The notes: generated by a model from the letters alone, not told the origin. A DNA stretch of 10,956 bases from Bacillota bacterium (GCA_019137115.1 JAGVSV010000120.1:1-10956); one strand, 5' to 3'. Shown: positions 1 to 6,600, counted from the first letter of the stretch. A program made the numbers and translations.

Positions 1-221
1 AGGAAGAAGCTAAGCGGATGGCTGTCCCCCACACGCACGGCCATATAACTGTCGGTTTGCGCGAATAGCAGGTCAACGGCAGCGCCCTCTCTGGCCGCAA
101 TCTGTGCGCCGCCGCTGGGCACGTCCTGCGCCTGTGCGCAAATTGGGCATAGCAACACTTACAGTACGCAAAGAGAAACAGCAAGCACCCCCTTGATATT
201 AGCCGGGGCGCCACCCCTCAT
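1..221 (-). pseudogene. 5' part of a probable secreted protein, signal-peptide frame interrupted by TAA; runs off the left edge
   Basis: One minus-strand frame from an ATG at 221-219 encodes an N-terminus with Arg and Lys (MRGGAPANIK), a hydrophobic stretch (GVLAVSLCVL), a TAA stop at 161-159, then in the same frame VLLCPICAQAQDVPSGG and about 40 further residues with no stop to the edge. Ignoring the stop, this is a textbook signal peptide with an AQA signal-peptidase site before QDVP. Codons after the stop mostly end in G or C, as in the neighbouring genes. No Shine-Dalgarno site is visible before the ATG. A GTG directly after the stop (158-156) could restart translation but would give a very short signal sequence. 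I do not recognise the mature protein (it contains QTDSYMAVRVGDSHP). It may be a pseudogene with one nonsense change, a sequencing error, or a chance frame. Bases 222-414, between this and the cyclase, show no gene and no convincing terminator. Confidence 0.35.
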
Positions 222-414
222 TTTTGCAGTAACCATGTACACTTCGCCCATTGCCCAGTCTCGTTATCAAACGATTCGGGTCGGTCAGCGCGTGGGTTGC
301 CTAACTATTCATCCGTTTTCTATACATAGACTCAATGCAGCCCCAGAATGTTGCAGGCCGGGGGAAATATGTCCCACTGCATCCGTATACCATCTGTCAT
401 TGGCTTTCCGCCCC

Positions 415-1542
415 CTACAAAATCTCCTCCAGCGGCACCGGGCCGTAGGCGTGGCCGGGCTCGTCCGCCCACAGGAACGCTGCCTGGTTGCGGCCCTTTT
501 GCTTGGCGTTGTACATGGCCATGTCGGCGCGGCGGATCAGGTCATCCGCGGTGTCGCCCACCCGGTAGCTGGTGCCGCCCACGCTGTAGGTGATGGTGCC
601 GGCGGGCGCCACATTGTTCTGCATCGCGGCGTCCATCAGTCGGCTGGCGGCCGCCATCAGCTGGTCGCGGTTGGTGTCCGGCAAAATGATCAGAAACTCG
701 TCGCCGCCAAAACGGCCCACGGTGTCCGTCTCCCGCAGCGTCAAGAGCAGCAGCTGCGCGGTGTTGATCAGCACGCGGTCGCCCACCATGTGGCCGTGGG
801 CGTCGTTGACGTCCTTGAAGCGGTCCAGGTCCAGCATCATCACTGACAGCGGCGTCATGTGCCGGTTCTGCTTGCGCAGTTCCGTCCAGAGCACTTCCTC
901 CAGCTTGCCGCGGTTGGCAAGCCCAGTCAGCCCGTCCAGCGCGGCGCTGCGGCGCAATTCCAGGTTCAGCGCGCGGATGCCGTCGGCGGTGACGGCGCGG
1001 TTGCGCTCAAAATAACGCACGGTGACAATCATGCCCACCATGGTCAGCGCGAAGTTGACCGGCATGCCAATGGTAAACCCGGTGCTGGCCCAGGTGGGTT
1101 CGGACAGGCCGATCATCACGCCCAGGCACAGCACAAACGCCGCCACATACCGGTCGCCCGCGCGCACGCCGACCATCATATAGGCCACCGACGGGAACAG
1201 CAGCGCGAAGATGTAGCTGTAATCGCGCGGCCCCTTGACCAGGCAGTACAAAAGCACCACCACAAACAGCAGGCACACGTTCAGGTGCGCGGTGCGGCGC
1301 ACGGCATCGGTGCCGTGCAGGTAGATAAACAGCAGCGCGCTTGCCAGAGCGCCCACCGCCGTGATGGCGCCCACCGCGGGATTGGGCACCGCCACCAGCG
1401 TGGCGATGTAGGAGAACAGCATGATCGCGATCTGCGTGGGCAGCATCACGTTGAGCATATAGACGCGCTCGTACTCGGCGTCCTCCGAGCGGAAGCGGCC
1501 GTTGTTGGTCATGAACCTGTGGAGGCGATCCTGTTCCGGCAC
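415..1542 (-). CDS. membrane-bound diguanylate cyclase (GGDEF domain)
   Basis: It makes the second messenger c-di-GMP from two GTP at the inner face of the membrane. From the GTG at 1542 it is 375 residues. About six hydrophobic helices span residues 31-52, 58-75, 86-103, 109-126, 131-147 and 157-176; a short linker helix follows. The GGDEF domain is at about 200-355: LDGLTGLANR (202-211), metal-binding DLDRFKDVND (238-247), GGDEF at 279-283, and the closing RADMAMYNAKQKGRN. An RxxD motif (R270-D273) lies exactly five residues before GGDEF, the usual position of the product-inhibition I-site, so feedback inhibition is likely. No EAL or HD-GYP domain is present. The membrane part has no sensory family I can name. 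The frame opens upstream to 1635, but that lies before the predicted promoter -10. GTG 1542 has AAGGCAGG seven bases upstream; the alternative ATG at 1512 has almost no Shine-Dalgarno. The enzyme call is firm, the start moderate. Confidence 0.93.
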   Translation of the reverse strand: MPEQDRLHRFMTNNGRFRSEDAEYERVYMLNVMLPTQIAIMLFSYIATLVAVPNPAVGAITAVGALASALLFIYLHGTDAVRRTAHLNVCLLFVVVLLYCLVKGPRDYSYIFALLFPSVAYMMVGVRAGDRYVAAFVLCLGVMIGLSEPTWASTGFTIGMPVNFALTMVGMIVTVRYFERNRAVTADGIRALNLELRRSAALDGLTGLANRGKLEEVLWTELRKQNRHMTPLSVMMLDLDRFKDVNDAHGHMVGDRVLINTAQLLLLTLRETDTVGRFGGDEFLIILPDTNRDQLMAAASRLMDAAMQNNVAPAGTITYSVGGTSYRVGDTADDLIRRADMAMYNAKQKGRNQAAFLWADEPGHAYGPVPLEEIL

Positions 1543-1559
1543 TGGCACACCTGCCTTAT

Positions 1560-1592
1560 GACGCGGCCCGCCTTGCGGCGGGCGCTTGCGTC
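1560..1592 (-). promoter_or_regulatory. two-tier hairpin with GNRA loop in the diguanylate cyclase 5' leader
   Basis: On the minus strand GACGC (1592-1588) pairs with GCGTC (1564-1560). Inside, GCCCGCC pairs perfectly with GGCGGGC (1583-1577 with 1572-1566) around a GCAA tetraloop. The internal loop is asymmetric, AAGC against one base. The predicted transcript start is near 1599, so the structure would form almost at the 5' end of the cyclase mRNA. No T-run follows, so it is not an intrinsic terminator. It may stabilise the mRNA or control translation. It does not match the c-di-GMP riboswitch folds I know. Confidence 0.4.
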
Positions 1593-1605
1593 CTGTATTG
1601 CCCCG

Positions 1606-1635
1606 ATGATACCACACGCCCTGCACATTGCACAA
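1606..1635 (-). promoter_or_regulatory. predicted sigma-A promoter of the diguanylate cyclase gene
   Basis: Minus strand: an extended -10, TG-G-TATCAT (1614-1606; five of six in the hexamer), with a weak -35 TTGTGC (1635-1630) at 18 bases. It gives a leader of nearly 60 bases to the GTG start at 1542. The downstream position of this -10 relative to the longest open frame argues against that longer start. Confidence 0.45.
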
Positions 1636-1686
1636 CGAAAACCCAAAACGATGGTCGCCCTTCCGGGCGCGGCGGGATGGTTTCTA

Positions 1687-1695
1687 TGGTAGAAT
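1687..1695 (+). promoter_or_regulatory. extended -10 promoter of dinB
   Basis: TG-G-TAGAAT is an extended -10 with five of six hexamer matches. No recognisable -35 lies 16-18 bases upstream; that place is partly occupied by the inverted repeat CGCCC-ttcc-GGGCG (1656-1669). The leader before the dinB start would be only about 15 bases. I saw no Firmicute-type LexA box (GAAC-N4-GTTC) nearby, so SOS control is not supported by sequence. Confidence 0.45.
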
Positions 1696-1716
1696 CAGAC
1701 CAAGCGAGGGATGCGC

Positions 1717-2922
1717 ATGGCGGAACACGGCGACCGGATCATTTTCCATTGTGACTGCAATGGCTTTTTCGCGTCGGTGGAAACGCTGGACAACCCGGCT
1801 CTGCGGGATGTGCCGCTGGCGGTGGCGGGCAGCCCCGAAAGCCGGCGCGGCATTGTGCTGGCCAAAAACGAGCTGGCCAAAGCCAAAGGCATCTACACCA
1901 CCCAAACCGTATACCAGGCCAAAAAACTGTGCCCGGAGCTGGTGCTCGTGCCGCCCCGGCATCATCGTTACCAGCAGGTGTCCGAACTGGTCAACCGGGT
2001 GTACATGGATTTTACCGACCTGGTGGAGCCCGCCAGTATCGATGAATCCTATCTGGATGTGACGGGGTCGCTTGCGCACTTTCAAATGACCCCGCGCGAG
2101 CTCGCCGACCACGTGCGCCAGCGCGTGCGCGAGGACATCGGCGTAACGATCTCGGTGGGTGTCAGCTTCTGCAAGGTGTTTGCCAAGATGGGCAGCGACC
2201 TTAAAAAACCCGACGCCACCAGCGTGATCACGCGAGACAACTACCAGGACATCCTCTGGCCGCTGCCGGTCAATGCCCTTTTATTTGCCGGGAAGCGCAC
2301 CAGCGACATGCTCAGGGCGCGCGGCATCAATACCGTGGGCGATGTGGCGAAAGCCGACCGGGACGCGCTGATCTCCCTGTTAGGGCGCGGCGGCGACCTG
2401 CTGTGGCACTATGCCAATGGCTTTGACGACGCGGAGGTTTCAGGACCGGACGCCCACCAGAACGCCAAGTCCGTGGGCAACGGGCGCACCTTCGCGCACG
2501 ACCTGGTCGACCCGGACGAGGTGCGCAGCGCCATCATCGCTCTGAGCGACGAGGTGGCCACCCGCCTGCGCGAAAGCGGCATGAAGTGCCGCGCGGTGCA
2601 GGTGAGCATCAAGGACCCCAGGCTCAAGGTCATCGTGCGGCAGATGCAGACCGGCCGCCCCACCTGGCAGCGCAAGGAGATCAGCGACACCGCGCTTACC
2701 GTGCTGGACGCCCAGTGGGACAAAGGCGCGCCCATCCGAGCGCTGACGGTGACCGCGGAGAATCTGATCCCCGCGGACGACGCCACCGAGCAAATCAGCC
2801 TGTTTGATCAAATCCCGCAAAAGCAGCGCGAGAAGCGCGAGAATGTGGAGCGCGCGGTGCTGGCGCTGCGCCGCAAATACGGCCGCGACAGCGTGCGCCT
2901 GGGCCCGGGGGACGGGGAATAG
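1717..2922 (+). CDS. dinB: Y-family DNA polymerase IV (DinB), translesion synthesis
   Basis: An error-prone polymerase that copies past damaged template bases and docks on the sliding clamp. From ATG 1717 it has 401 residues, somewhat longer than E. coli DinB. The catalytic carboxylates are D13 in HCDCNGFFASVE and D109-E110 in SIDESYLD; F18 sits at the usual steric-gate position. The residue two after D13 is Asn (DCN), where E. coli has Asp (DMD); Asn is common in Firmicute relatives. VGVSFCKVFAKMGSDLKKPD (148-167) is the palm signature of the Firmicute type. A helix-hairpin-helix thumb follows (about 197-240), then the little-finger domain. QISLF at 359-363 is a clamp-binding motif, followed by a basic, charged tail. 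GAGGG at 1706-1710 is six bases before ATG 1717 but touches the in-frame ATG 1711, so 1717 is preferred. It diverges from the cyclase and stands alone as a transcription unit. Confidence 0.95.
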   Translation: MAEHGDRIIFHCDCNGFFASVETLDNPALRDVPLAVAGSPESRRGIVLAKNELAKAKGIYTTQTVYQAKKLCPELVLVPPRHHRYQQVSELVNRVYMDFTDLVEPASIDESYLDVTGSLAHFQMTPRELADHVRQRVREDIGVTISVGVSFCKVFAKMGSDLKKPDATSVITRDNYQDILWPLPVNALLFAGKRTSDMLRARGINTVGDVAKADRDALISLLGRGGDLLWHYANGFDDAEVSGPDAHQNAKSVGNGRTFAHDLVDPDEVRSAIIALSDEVATRLRESGMKCRAVQVSIKDPRLKVIVRQMQTGRPTWQRKEISDTALTVLDAQWDKGAPIRALTVTAENLIPADDATEQISLFDQIPQKQREKRENVERAVLALRRKYGRDSVRLGPGDGE

Positions 2923-2965
2923 CAAAACCGGGGTCGGCTTTGGCAGCCTTCCCCGGTCTTTTTGC
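2923..2965. terminator. bidirectional rho-independent terminator between dinB and the peptidase gene
   Basis: ACCGGGG (2927-2933) pairs with CCCCGGT (2951-2957). Inside, GGCT (2936-2939) pairs with AGCC (2945-2948) around a five-base loop, with a two-by-two mismatch between the stems. T5 follows on the plus strand (2959-2963) and A4 precedes (2924-2927), which is a T-run for the opposite strand. It lies between two convergent stop codons and can end both transcripts. Confidence 0.85.
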
Positions 2966-2977
2966 ATCCACGATCTC

Positions 2978-4078
2978 CTACGACAGCAGCTTCAGCAGCA
3001 ATTGTTTGGCCAGCTCCAGCTGGATGTCCACCTTCTCCAGATTTACATACTCCTCCGTTGTATGCACGCCGCCGCCTTCCATGCCCAGGCCGTCCAGCAC
3101 CGGGATGTTGGCCTGCGCGGCAAAGGCGATGTCGCTGGCCCCGCCGGTGGACAGCAGATACGGCGACAGCCCCAGCGATTTGCCAATGCCCTTGGCAACC
3201 GCAAACAGCTGCATGCTGGCTTCGGTTTTCTTGCACGGGGGATGGCTGGCCTTGAACGTGAGCACCGTGGCCGCGCCGGGCAGGCCGGGCGCGGCGCAGA
3301 TGGCTTTGAGCTGCTGGTGCAGCTTGTCCATCTCGGCCGGGTCGTAGCTGCGCACCTCGCCGCGGGCGTATGCCTCGTGCGCCAGCACATTGTCCGCCGT
3401 GCCGCCGCTGATCACCCCGATGTTCACGCTGATGTCCTTGCTGTCATCGCGCAGGGCATAGATTTGCTGCAGCTTGTTGAGCAGCTCCTGGATGGCGCTG
3501 CCGCCCTTTTTGTAGTCGGCGCCCGCGTGCCCGCCAATGCCGGTGGCGTTGATCTCAAAGCATGTCACGCCCTTGCGCTCGATGGTCATCGCGCCGTCAT
3601 GCCCCGGCTCAAAGCTCAGCGCGGCAAAGGATTTTTTGGCGTTATCCAGGATATACCCCCGGCTTTCGCCGGAGCCGACTTCCTCGTCCGCGTTGAGCAC
3701 GCACACGATGGAATATGCCTGCGCGTCCACTTTGGGCAGCACGGCTTTCAGCGCGTGCACCATCAGGGCGATGCCGCCCTTCATGTCCGTCACGCCCGAG
3801 CCGGTGGCGCGGGTGTCATCCACCAGTTGAAACGGCTGGGAGATGTTCTCCGGGAATACCGTGTCATAGTGCCCCATCAGCATCAGTTTCCTCGCGCCCT
3901 GCCCCCAGGCCGCCACCAGCGTGGGCCCGTGCAGCGCGCCCTCATGCGCGGTTACCTCAAAGCCCAGCGCGGAAAGATCTTCGCTGATCTTTTCGGACAG
4001 CGTCGTGGACAGCGCTTTGTCAAAGCTGCCCGAGGGCAGGTTCACATAGGTCTTGAGCGTTTCCAGTATGGGTTTCAT
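2978..4078 (-). CDS. M20-family zinc metallopeptidase, carboxypeptidase G2-like
   Basis: A cytoplasmic (no signal peptide) di-zinc hydrolase of the M20 group, which cleaves C-terminal amino acids, dipeptides or N-acyl amino acids. The full set of family residues is visible in 366 residues: H70 and D72 in GHYDTVFP, bridging D98 in TDMKGG, general base E132 and ligand E133 in ADEEVGSGES, E157 in SFEPGHDG, and H339 near the C-terminus in GGGVHTTEEY. GIGGHAG (about 180-186) marks the lid/dimerisation domain with its conserved His. The layout resembles glutamate carboxypeptidases of the CPG2 type, but specificity cannot be read from sequence. AAGGAG lies six bases before ATG 4078 and overlaps the TAA of the upstream ATPase gene, implying translational coupling; a GTG at 4081 is in frame but too close to the Shine-Dalgarno. 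As last gene of an amino acid importer operon, it probably processes an imported or related substrate. Confidence 0.9.
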   Translation of the reverse strand: MKPILETLKTYVNLPSGSFDKALSTTLSEKISEDLSALGFEVTAHEGALHGPTLVAAWGQGARKLMLMGHYDTVFPENISQPFQLVDDTRATGSGVTDMKGGIALMVHALKAVLPKVDAQAYSIVCVLNADEEVGSGESRGYILDNAKKSFAALSFEPGHDGAMTIERKGVTCFEINATGIGGHAGADYKKGGSAIQELLNKLQQIYALRDDSKDISVNIGVISGGTADNVLAHEAYARGEVRSYDPAEMDKLHQQLKAICAAPGLPGAATVLTFKASHPPCKKTEASMQLFAVAKGIGKSLGLSPYLLSTGGASDIAFAAQANIPVLDGLGMEGGGVHTTEEYVNLEKVDIQLELAKQLLLKLLS

Positions 4079-4088
4079 CACATTCTCC

Positions 4089-4838
4089 TTACAGCACCTT
4101 CCGCAGGAAATCCTGCGTCCGGGGGTTTTTGGGCTGGCTGAACATGTCGGCAGGCGGCGCTTCCTCGGCGATCAGGCCCTCGTCCAGGAAGATCACGCGG
4201 TCGGCCACCTCGCGCGCAAAGCGCATCTCATGCGTAACCACCGCCATGGTCATGCCGCCCTCGGCCAAGGCCTTCATTACGTCCAGCACCTCGCCGACCA
4301 TCTCGGGGTCAAGGGCGCTGGTGGGTTCGTCAAAAAACAGGATGTCCGGCGACATCGCCAGCGCCCGCACGATGGCCACGCGCTGTTTCTGCCCGCCGGA
4401 CAGCTGGCTGGGCCACGCCTCCACCTTGTCAAATAGGCCCACGCGCTTGAGCAGTTTCTCCGCTTCCGCGCGCGCCTGCACCCTGGGCATTTTCAGCACC
4501 TGCACCGGCGACAGGGTGATGTTGTCCACCACGTTCAGATGGGGGAACAGGTGGAACTGCTGGAACACCATGCCCATCTTGCGCCGCACCTGCGGCAGGT
4601 CCTTGCGGCGGGTGTGGGTGATGTCCACGCCCTCCAGCAGCACCTGCCCGCCGGTGGGCTTTTCCAACAGGTTCAGGCTGCGCAACAGCGTGCTTTTCCC
4701 GCTGCCGGAGGGCCCGATGATGACCACCACCTCGCCGCGGTGGACGTCCATGTCGATGCCGTTCAATACCTTGAGCCGCCCGAACTGCTTTTGCAGATTG
4801 CGGGTGGAGATGATCGCGTCAGACGCTGCGGTCGCCAC
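4089..4838 (-). CDS. polar amino acid ABC transporter ATP-binding protein (GlnQ/HisP type)
   Basis: The ATPase that powers the importer, bound to the inner face of the permease. All nucleotide-binding motifs are intact in 249 residues: Walker A GPSGSGKST (42-50), Q-loop Q93 in MVFQQFHLFPH, signature LSGGQKQRVAIVRALA (from 146), Walker B ILFFDEPTSALDPE (Asp 170, Glu 171) and H-loop H203 in VVTHEM. The length and the QQFHLFPHLNV segment are typical of the polar amino acid uptake subfamily. The start is GTG 4838, with AAAGGAGG at 4853-4846 seven bases upstream. The gene overlaps the end of the permease gene by 20 bases, as expected for coupled synthesis of complex partners. The stop is ten bases before the peptidase start. 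Confidence 0.95.
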   Translation of the reverse strand: MATAASDAIISTRNLQKQFGRLKVLNGIDMDVHRGEVVVIIGPSGSGKSTLLRSLNLLEKPTGGQVLLEGVDITHTRRKDLPQVRRKMGMVFQQFHLFPHLNVVDNITLSPVQVLKMPRVQARAEAEKLLKRVGLFDKVEAWPSQLSGGQKQRVAIVRALAMSPDILFFDEPTSALDPEMVGEVLDVMKALAEGGMTMAVVTHEMRFAREVADRVIFLDEGLIAEEAPPADMFSQPKNPRTQDFLRKVL

Positions 4839-5508
4839 GGCGCATCCTCCTTTCCCACATATTGAGCAGCGTGGTCACGGCAAAGGTCAGCACAAAGTAC
4901 AGCATCGCCGCGATCAGCATGGTTTCAATGTAGAAGTAGTTGGTGCTGGCCATCTTGTTGGCTTCGTAGGTCAGCTCGTACACGCCCACGGCGTACATGA
5001 TCGAGCTTTCCTTGATGATGGCGACAAACTCGTTGCCCATGGCGGGCAGCGCCACCTTGACCGCCTGCGGCAGCACCACAAAGCGCAGGGTCTGCCCGGA
5101 GGAAAGGCCCAGCGTGGCCGCGGCTTCACCCTGCCCTACGTCAATGGACTGGATGCCGGAACGGATGATCTCGGCCATGTATGCGCCCGAGTTGATGATC
5201 AGCGCGATGTTGCACATCACCAGCTTGCTCATCTTGATGCCCATCAGCCCCGCCACATTGGGCAGGATGCCGTACACCAGCAGCAGCGTCTGCACCAGCA
5301 GCGGCGTGCCCCGGATAAAGGCGATGTACGCGTTCATCAGCCACTGCAGGGGCTTGATGTGGCTGCGGCGGATCAGCGCCACGATCAGCCCCAGCAGCGA
5401 GCCGAACAGCACGGTGACCACCGCCAGCTGCAAGGTAATCCCGGCGCCCTGCAAAAACACGGGGAACCGGGAGATGAGGATGTCCCACAGTTTGGCAAAA
5501 TTGATCAT
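4819..5508 (-). CDS. polar amino acid ABC transporter permease (HisM/GlnP family)
   Basis: The membrane channel of the amino acid importer, 229 residues from ATG 5508. Hydrophobic helices are visible at about 20-46, 55-80, 94-116, 150-176 and 193-218, as in the one-gene permeases that work as homodimers. Family markers include FIRGTPLLVQ (64-73) and the EAA loop GEAAATLGLSSGQ to VVLPQAVKVALP (127-155), which contacts the ATPase. The open frame extends to 5544, but GGGAG sits five bases before ATG 5508 and the family N-terminus begins there. Only one permease gene is present, so a homodimer is expected. The basic C-terminus (WERRMRRGDRSV) overlaps the ATPase gene. Confidence 0.94.
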   Translation of the reverse strand: MINFAKLWDILISRFPVFLQGAGITLQLAVVTVLFGSLLGLIVALIRRSHIKPLQWLMNAYIAFIRGTPLLVQTLLLVYGILPNVAGLMGIKMSKLVMCNIALIINSGAYMAEIIRSGIQSIDVGQGEAAATLGLSSGQTLRFVVLPQAVKVALPAMGNEFVAIIKESSIMYAVGVYELTYEANKMASTNYFYIETMLIAAMLYFVLTFAVTTLLNMWERRMRRGDRSV

Positions 5509-5522
5509 GGATACTCCCGGGA

Positions 5523-5564
5523 AAACGGCGGCGCGCCCCGTCAACCGTCAGCGCGCCGCCGTTT
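5523..5564 (-). terminator. intercistronic hairpin between binding-protein and permease genes (partial terminator or mRNA stabiliser)
   Basis: A perfect 14-bp stem, AAACGGCGGCGCGC with its complement (5523-5536 and 5551-5564), around a 14-base loop. It begins three bases after the binding-protein stop. On the minus-strand transcript the stem runs directly into UUUU, then CCCGGG. Such structures usually let the binding protein be made in excess over the membrane parts, by partial termination or by blocking 3' decay. The permease Shine-Dalgarno lies just downstream and outside the stem. Confidence 0.65.
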
Positions 5565-5567
5565 GTG

Positions 5568-6386
5568 TTATTTGCTCTCCTGCAACAGCAGGCCGTTGAT
5601 CTGGTAGGCCTCCTCCACCCACGCGTCAAACGTGCCGTCGTTAAGCACCTTGTCCACATAGGCGTTGATGGCTTCCAGGAACGCCTTGTTGTCCTCGGAC
5701 TGCGCGATGGCCACGCCCACGCCGGCCGAGCTGTACATCACCGGCACCTCAGAAATCGCGATGTCCGGGTACGCCGTGGCATAGGAGGCAGCCACGCTTT
5801 CGGCAAGGATCACGCCCTGCACATTGCCCATGCGCAGCTCCATGATCAGCATGGGGATCGAATCCAGCTGCATGGCCTCGGAGTTGGGGAACTGCTGCGC
5901 GGCGATCTCCACCTGCAAGGCGCCCATCTGCACGCCCAGCTTCTCACCGTCGATGCTTTCCACGGTCTTGTACTTTTCCAGGTTGTCCATATGCGTCAGC
6001 ATCACCTGGGCGCTGAAGAAGTACGGCGTGGAAAAGTCCGCCACCTCCAGGCGCTCCGGCTTCATGACCATGCCGGACATGATCACGTCGATGCTGCCGG
6101 CGCGCAGCTCGGTGATCAGCCCGGAGAACGCCTGGTCGACCGGCACGAACTCCACGCCCAGCTCCTTGGCCAGGCCTTCGGCCATCTTCATCTCAAAGCC
6201 TTCCAGCTTCTGCTCCTTGGTGGTCGGGTCGGTGTACCAGAACTCATACGGCGGGAAGTTGATCGACGTGCCCACGATCAGCTTGCCGGCAGCCTTGACG
6301 TCGGCCAGCTTGTCGGCAAGGGCGGTGGCGGGCAGCAACAGCGCCAGCACCAGGATCAAAACGGCCCATTTCATCAACGATTTCAT
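5568..6386 (-). CDS. polar amino acid ABC transporter substrate-binding protein (SBP family 3)
   Basis: The extracytoplasmic receptor of the importer. From ATG 6386 it has 272 residues, with AAAGGAG eight bases upstream; the open frame reaches 6572 but the upstream part overlaps the leader. The signal peptide is MKSLMKWAVLILVLALLLPA followed by TALA, with cleavage likely after Ala 24. No lipobox Cys is present, so it is predicted to be released rather than lipid-anchored, unusual for a monoderm binding protein. Family features: VGTSINFPPYEF (38-49), LEGFEMKMAEGLAKELG (61-77), and KPERLEVADFSTPYF (109-123), where R112 should bind the ligand carboxylate. In the second lobe GVILAESVAASY (191-202) has Ala-Glu where many relatives have an Asp that binds the amino group. 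The ligand cannot be named. It is the first structural gene of the operon. Confidence 0.93.
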   Translation of the reverse strand: MKSLMKWAVLILVLALLLPATALADKLADVKAAGKLIVGTSINFPPYEFWYTDPTTKEQKLEGFEMKMAEGLAKELGVEFVPVDQAFSGLITELRAGSIDVIMSGMVMKPERLEVADFSTPYFFSAQVMLTHMDNLEKYKTVESIDGEKLGVQMGALQVEIAAQQFPNSEAMQLDSIPMLIMELRMGNVQGVILAESVAASYATAYPDIAISEVPVMYSSAGVGVAIAQSEDNKAFLEAINAYVDKVLNDGTFDAWVEEAYQINGLLLQESK

Positions 6387-6441
6387 TGCATGTTCTCCTT
6401 TGTTCATGACCCGGGTGTGGCCGGGCGCCAGTTTGTATGGA

Positions 6442-6540
6442 TTACCATCCGGTGGCGGCAGGCATGGGACGGGCGCAACAGCCACATCGTCGTTGCCTGC
6501 ACAATAGCGGCGCCGCATTGTCCCCCTGTTCCCTGTGCAT
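6442..6540 (-). CDS. candidate leader peptide, Cys/Arg-rich, upstream of the amino acid transporter operon
   Basis: A 32-codon frame begins with ATG 6540, eight bases after a strong GGGGAGG (6555-6549), and ends at TAA 6444-6442, 55 bases before the binding-protein ATG. It starts about 25 bases after the predicted transcript start. The peptide has a cluster CRQRRCGCCAR (residues 14-24): four Cys and four Arg in eleven codons, with Arg codons AGG, CGA and CGA. GCAAC/GTTGC (6496-6492 with 6479-6475) forms a small stem around part of the Cys codons. This is the layout expected of a ribosome-mediated attenuation leader, with charging of tRNA-Cys or tRNA-Arg as the signal, but no clear terminator follows. 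It could be a chance frame. Confidence 0.35.
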   Translation of the reverse strand: MHREQGDNAAPLLCRQRRCGCCARPMPAATGW

Positions 6541-6571
6541 GGCACCCACCTCCCCGATAAATAATAATGCA

Positions 6572-6600
6572 AAAATACGCATGATAATACCTCTTGTCAA
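6572..6600 (-). promoter_or_regulatory. predicted promoter of the amino acid transporter operon
   Basis: Minus strand: consensus -35 TTGACA (6600-6595), exactly 17 bases, then -10 TATTTT (6577-6572; four of six). It sits in an AT-rich island of an otherwise GC-rich window. The start near 6565 gives a leader of about 180 bases before the binding protein, room for the candidate leader peptide. Confidence 0.65.

Noticed and set aside
3..68. Plus-strand frame of 21 codons ending in TAG, possible C-terminus of a gene entering from the left (contains MAVPHTHGHITVG)
   Set aside because: Third-position GC is mixed, and the opposite strand has a longer frame with a signal-peptide pattern and better codon use; too short to decide without the upstream sequence.
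297..326. Plus-strand promoter-like pair TTGCCT-N18-TATACA
   Set aside because: Only four of six matches in each hexamer, and no plus-strand gene follows; the downstream region is the opposite strand of the cyclase gene.
193..846. Long plus-strand open frame opposite the start-less end of the cyclase gene, and similar long frames opposite other genes
   Set aside because: Composition (His, Gln, Val, Arg rich) is what the antisense of GC-rich coding DNA gives; no Shine-Dalgarno and no family resemblance.
1543..1635. N-terminal extension of the diguanylate cyclase to a start at 1635
   Set aside because: It would begin upstream of the predicted -10 (1611-1606), crosses the leader hairpin, and encodes a low-quality basic segment.
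1606..1716. Possible SOS control of dinB
   Set aside because: No GAAC-N4-GTTC type LexA box found in the dinB upstream region.
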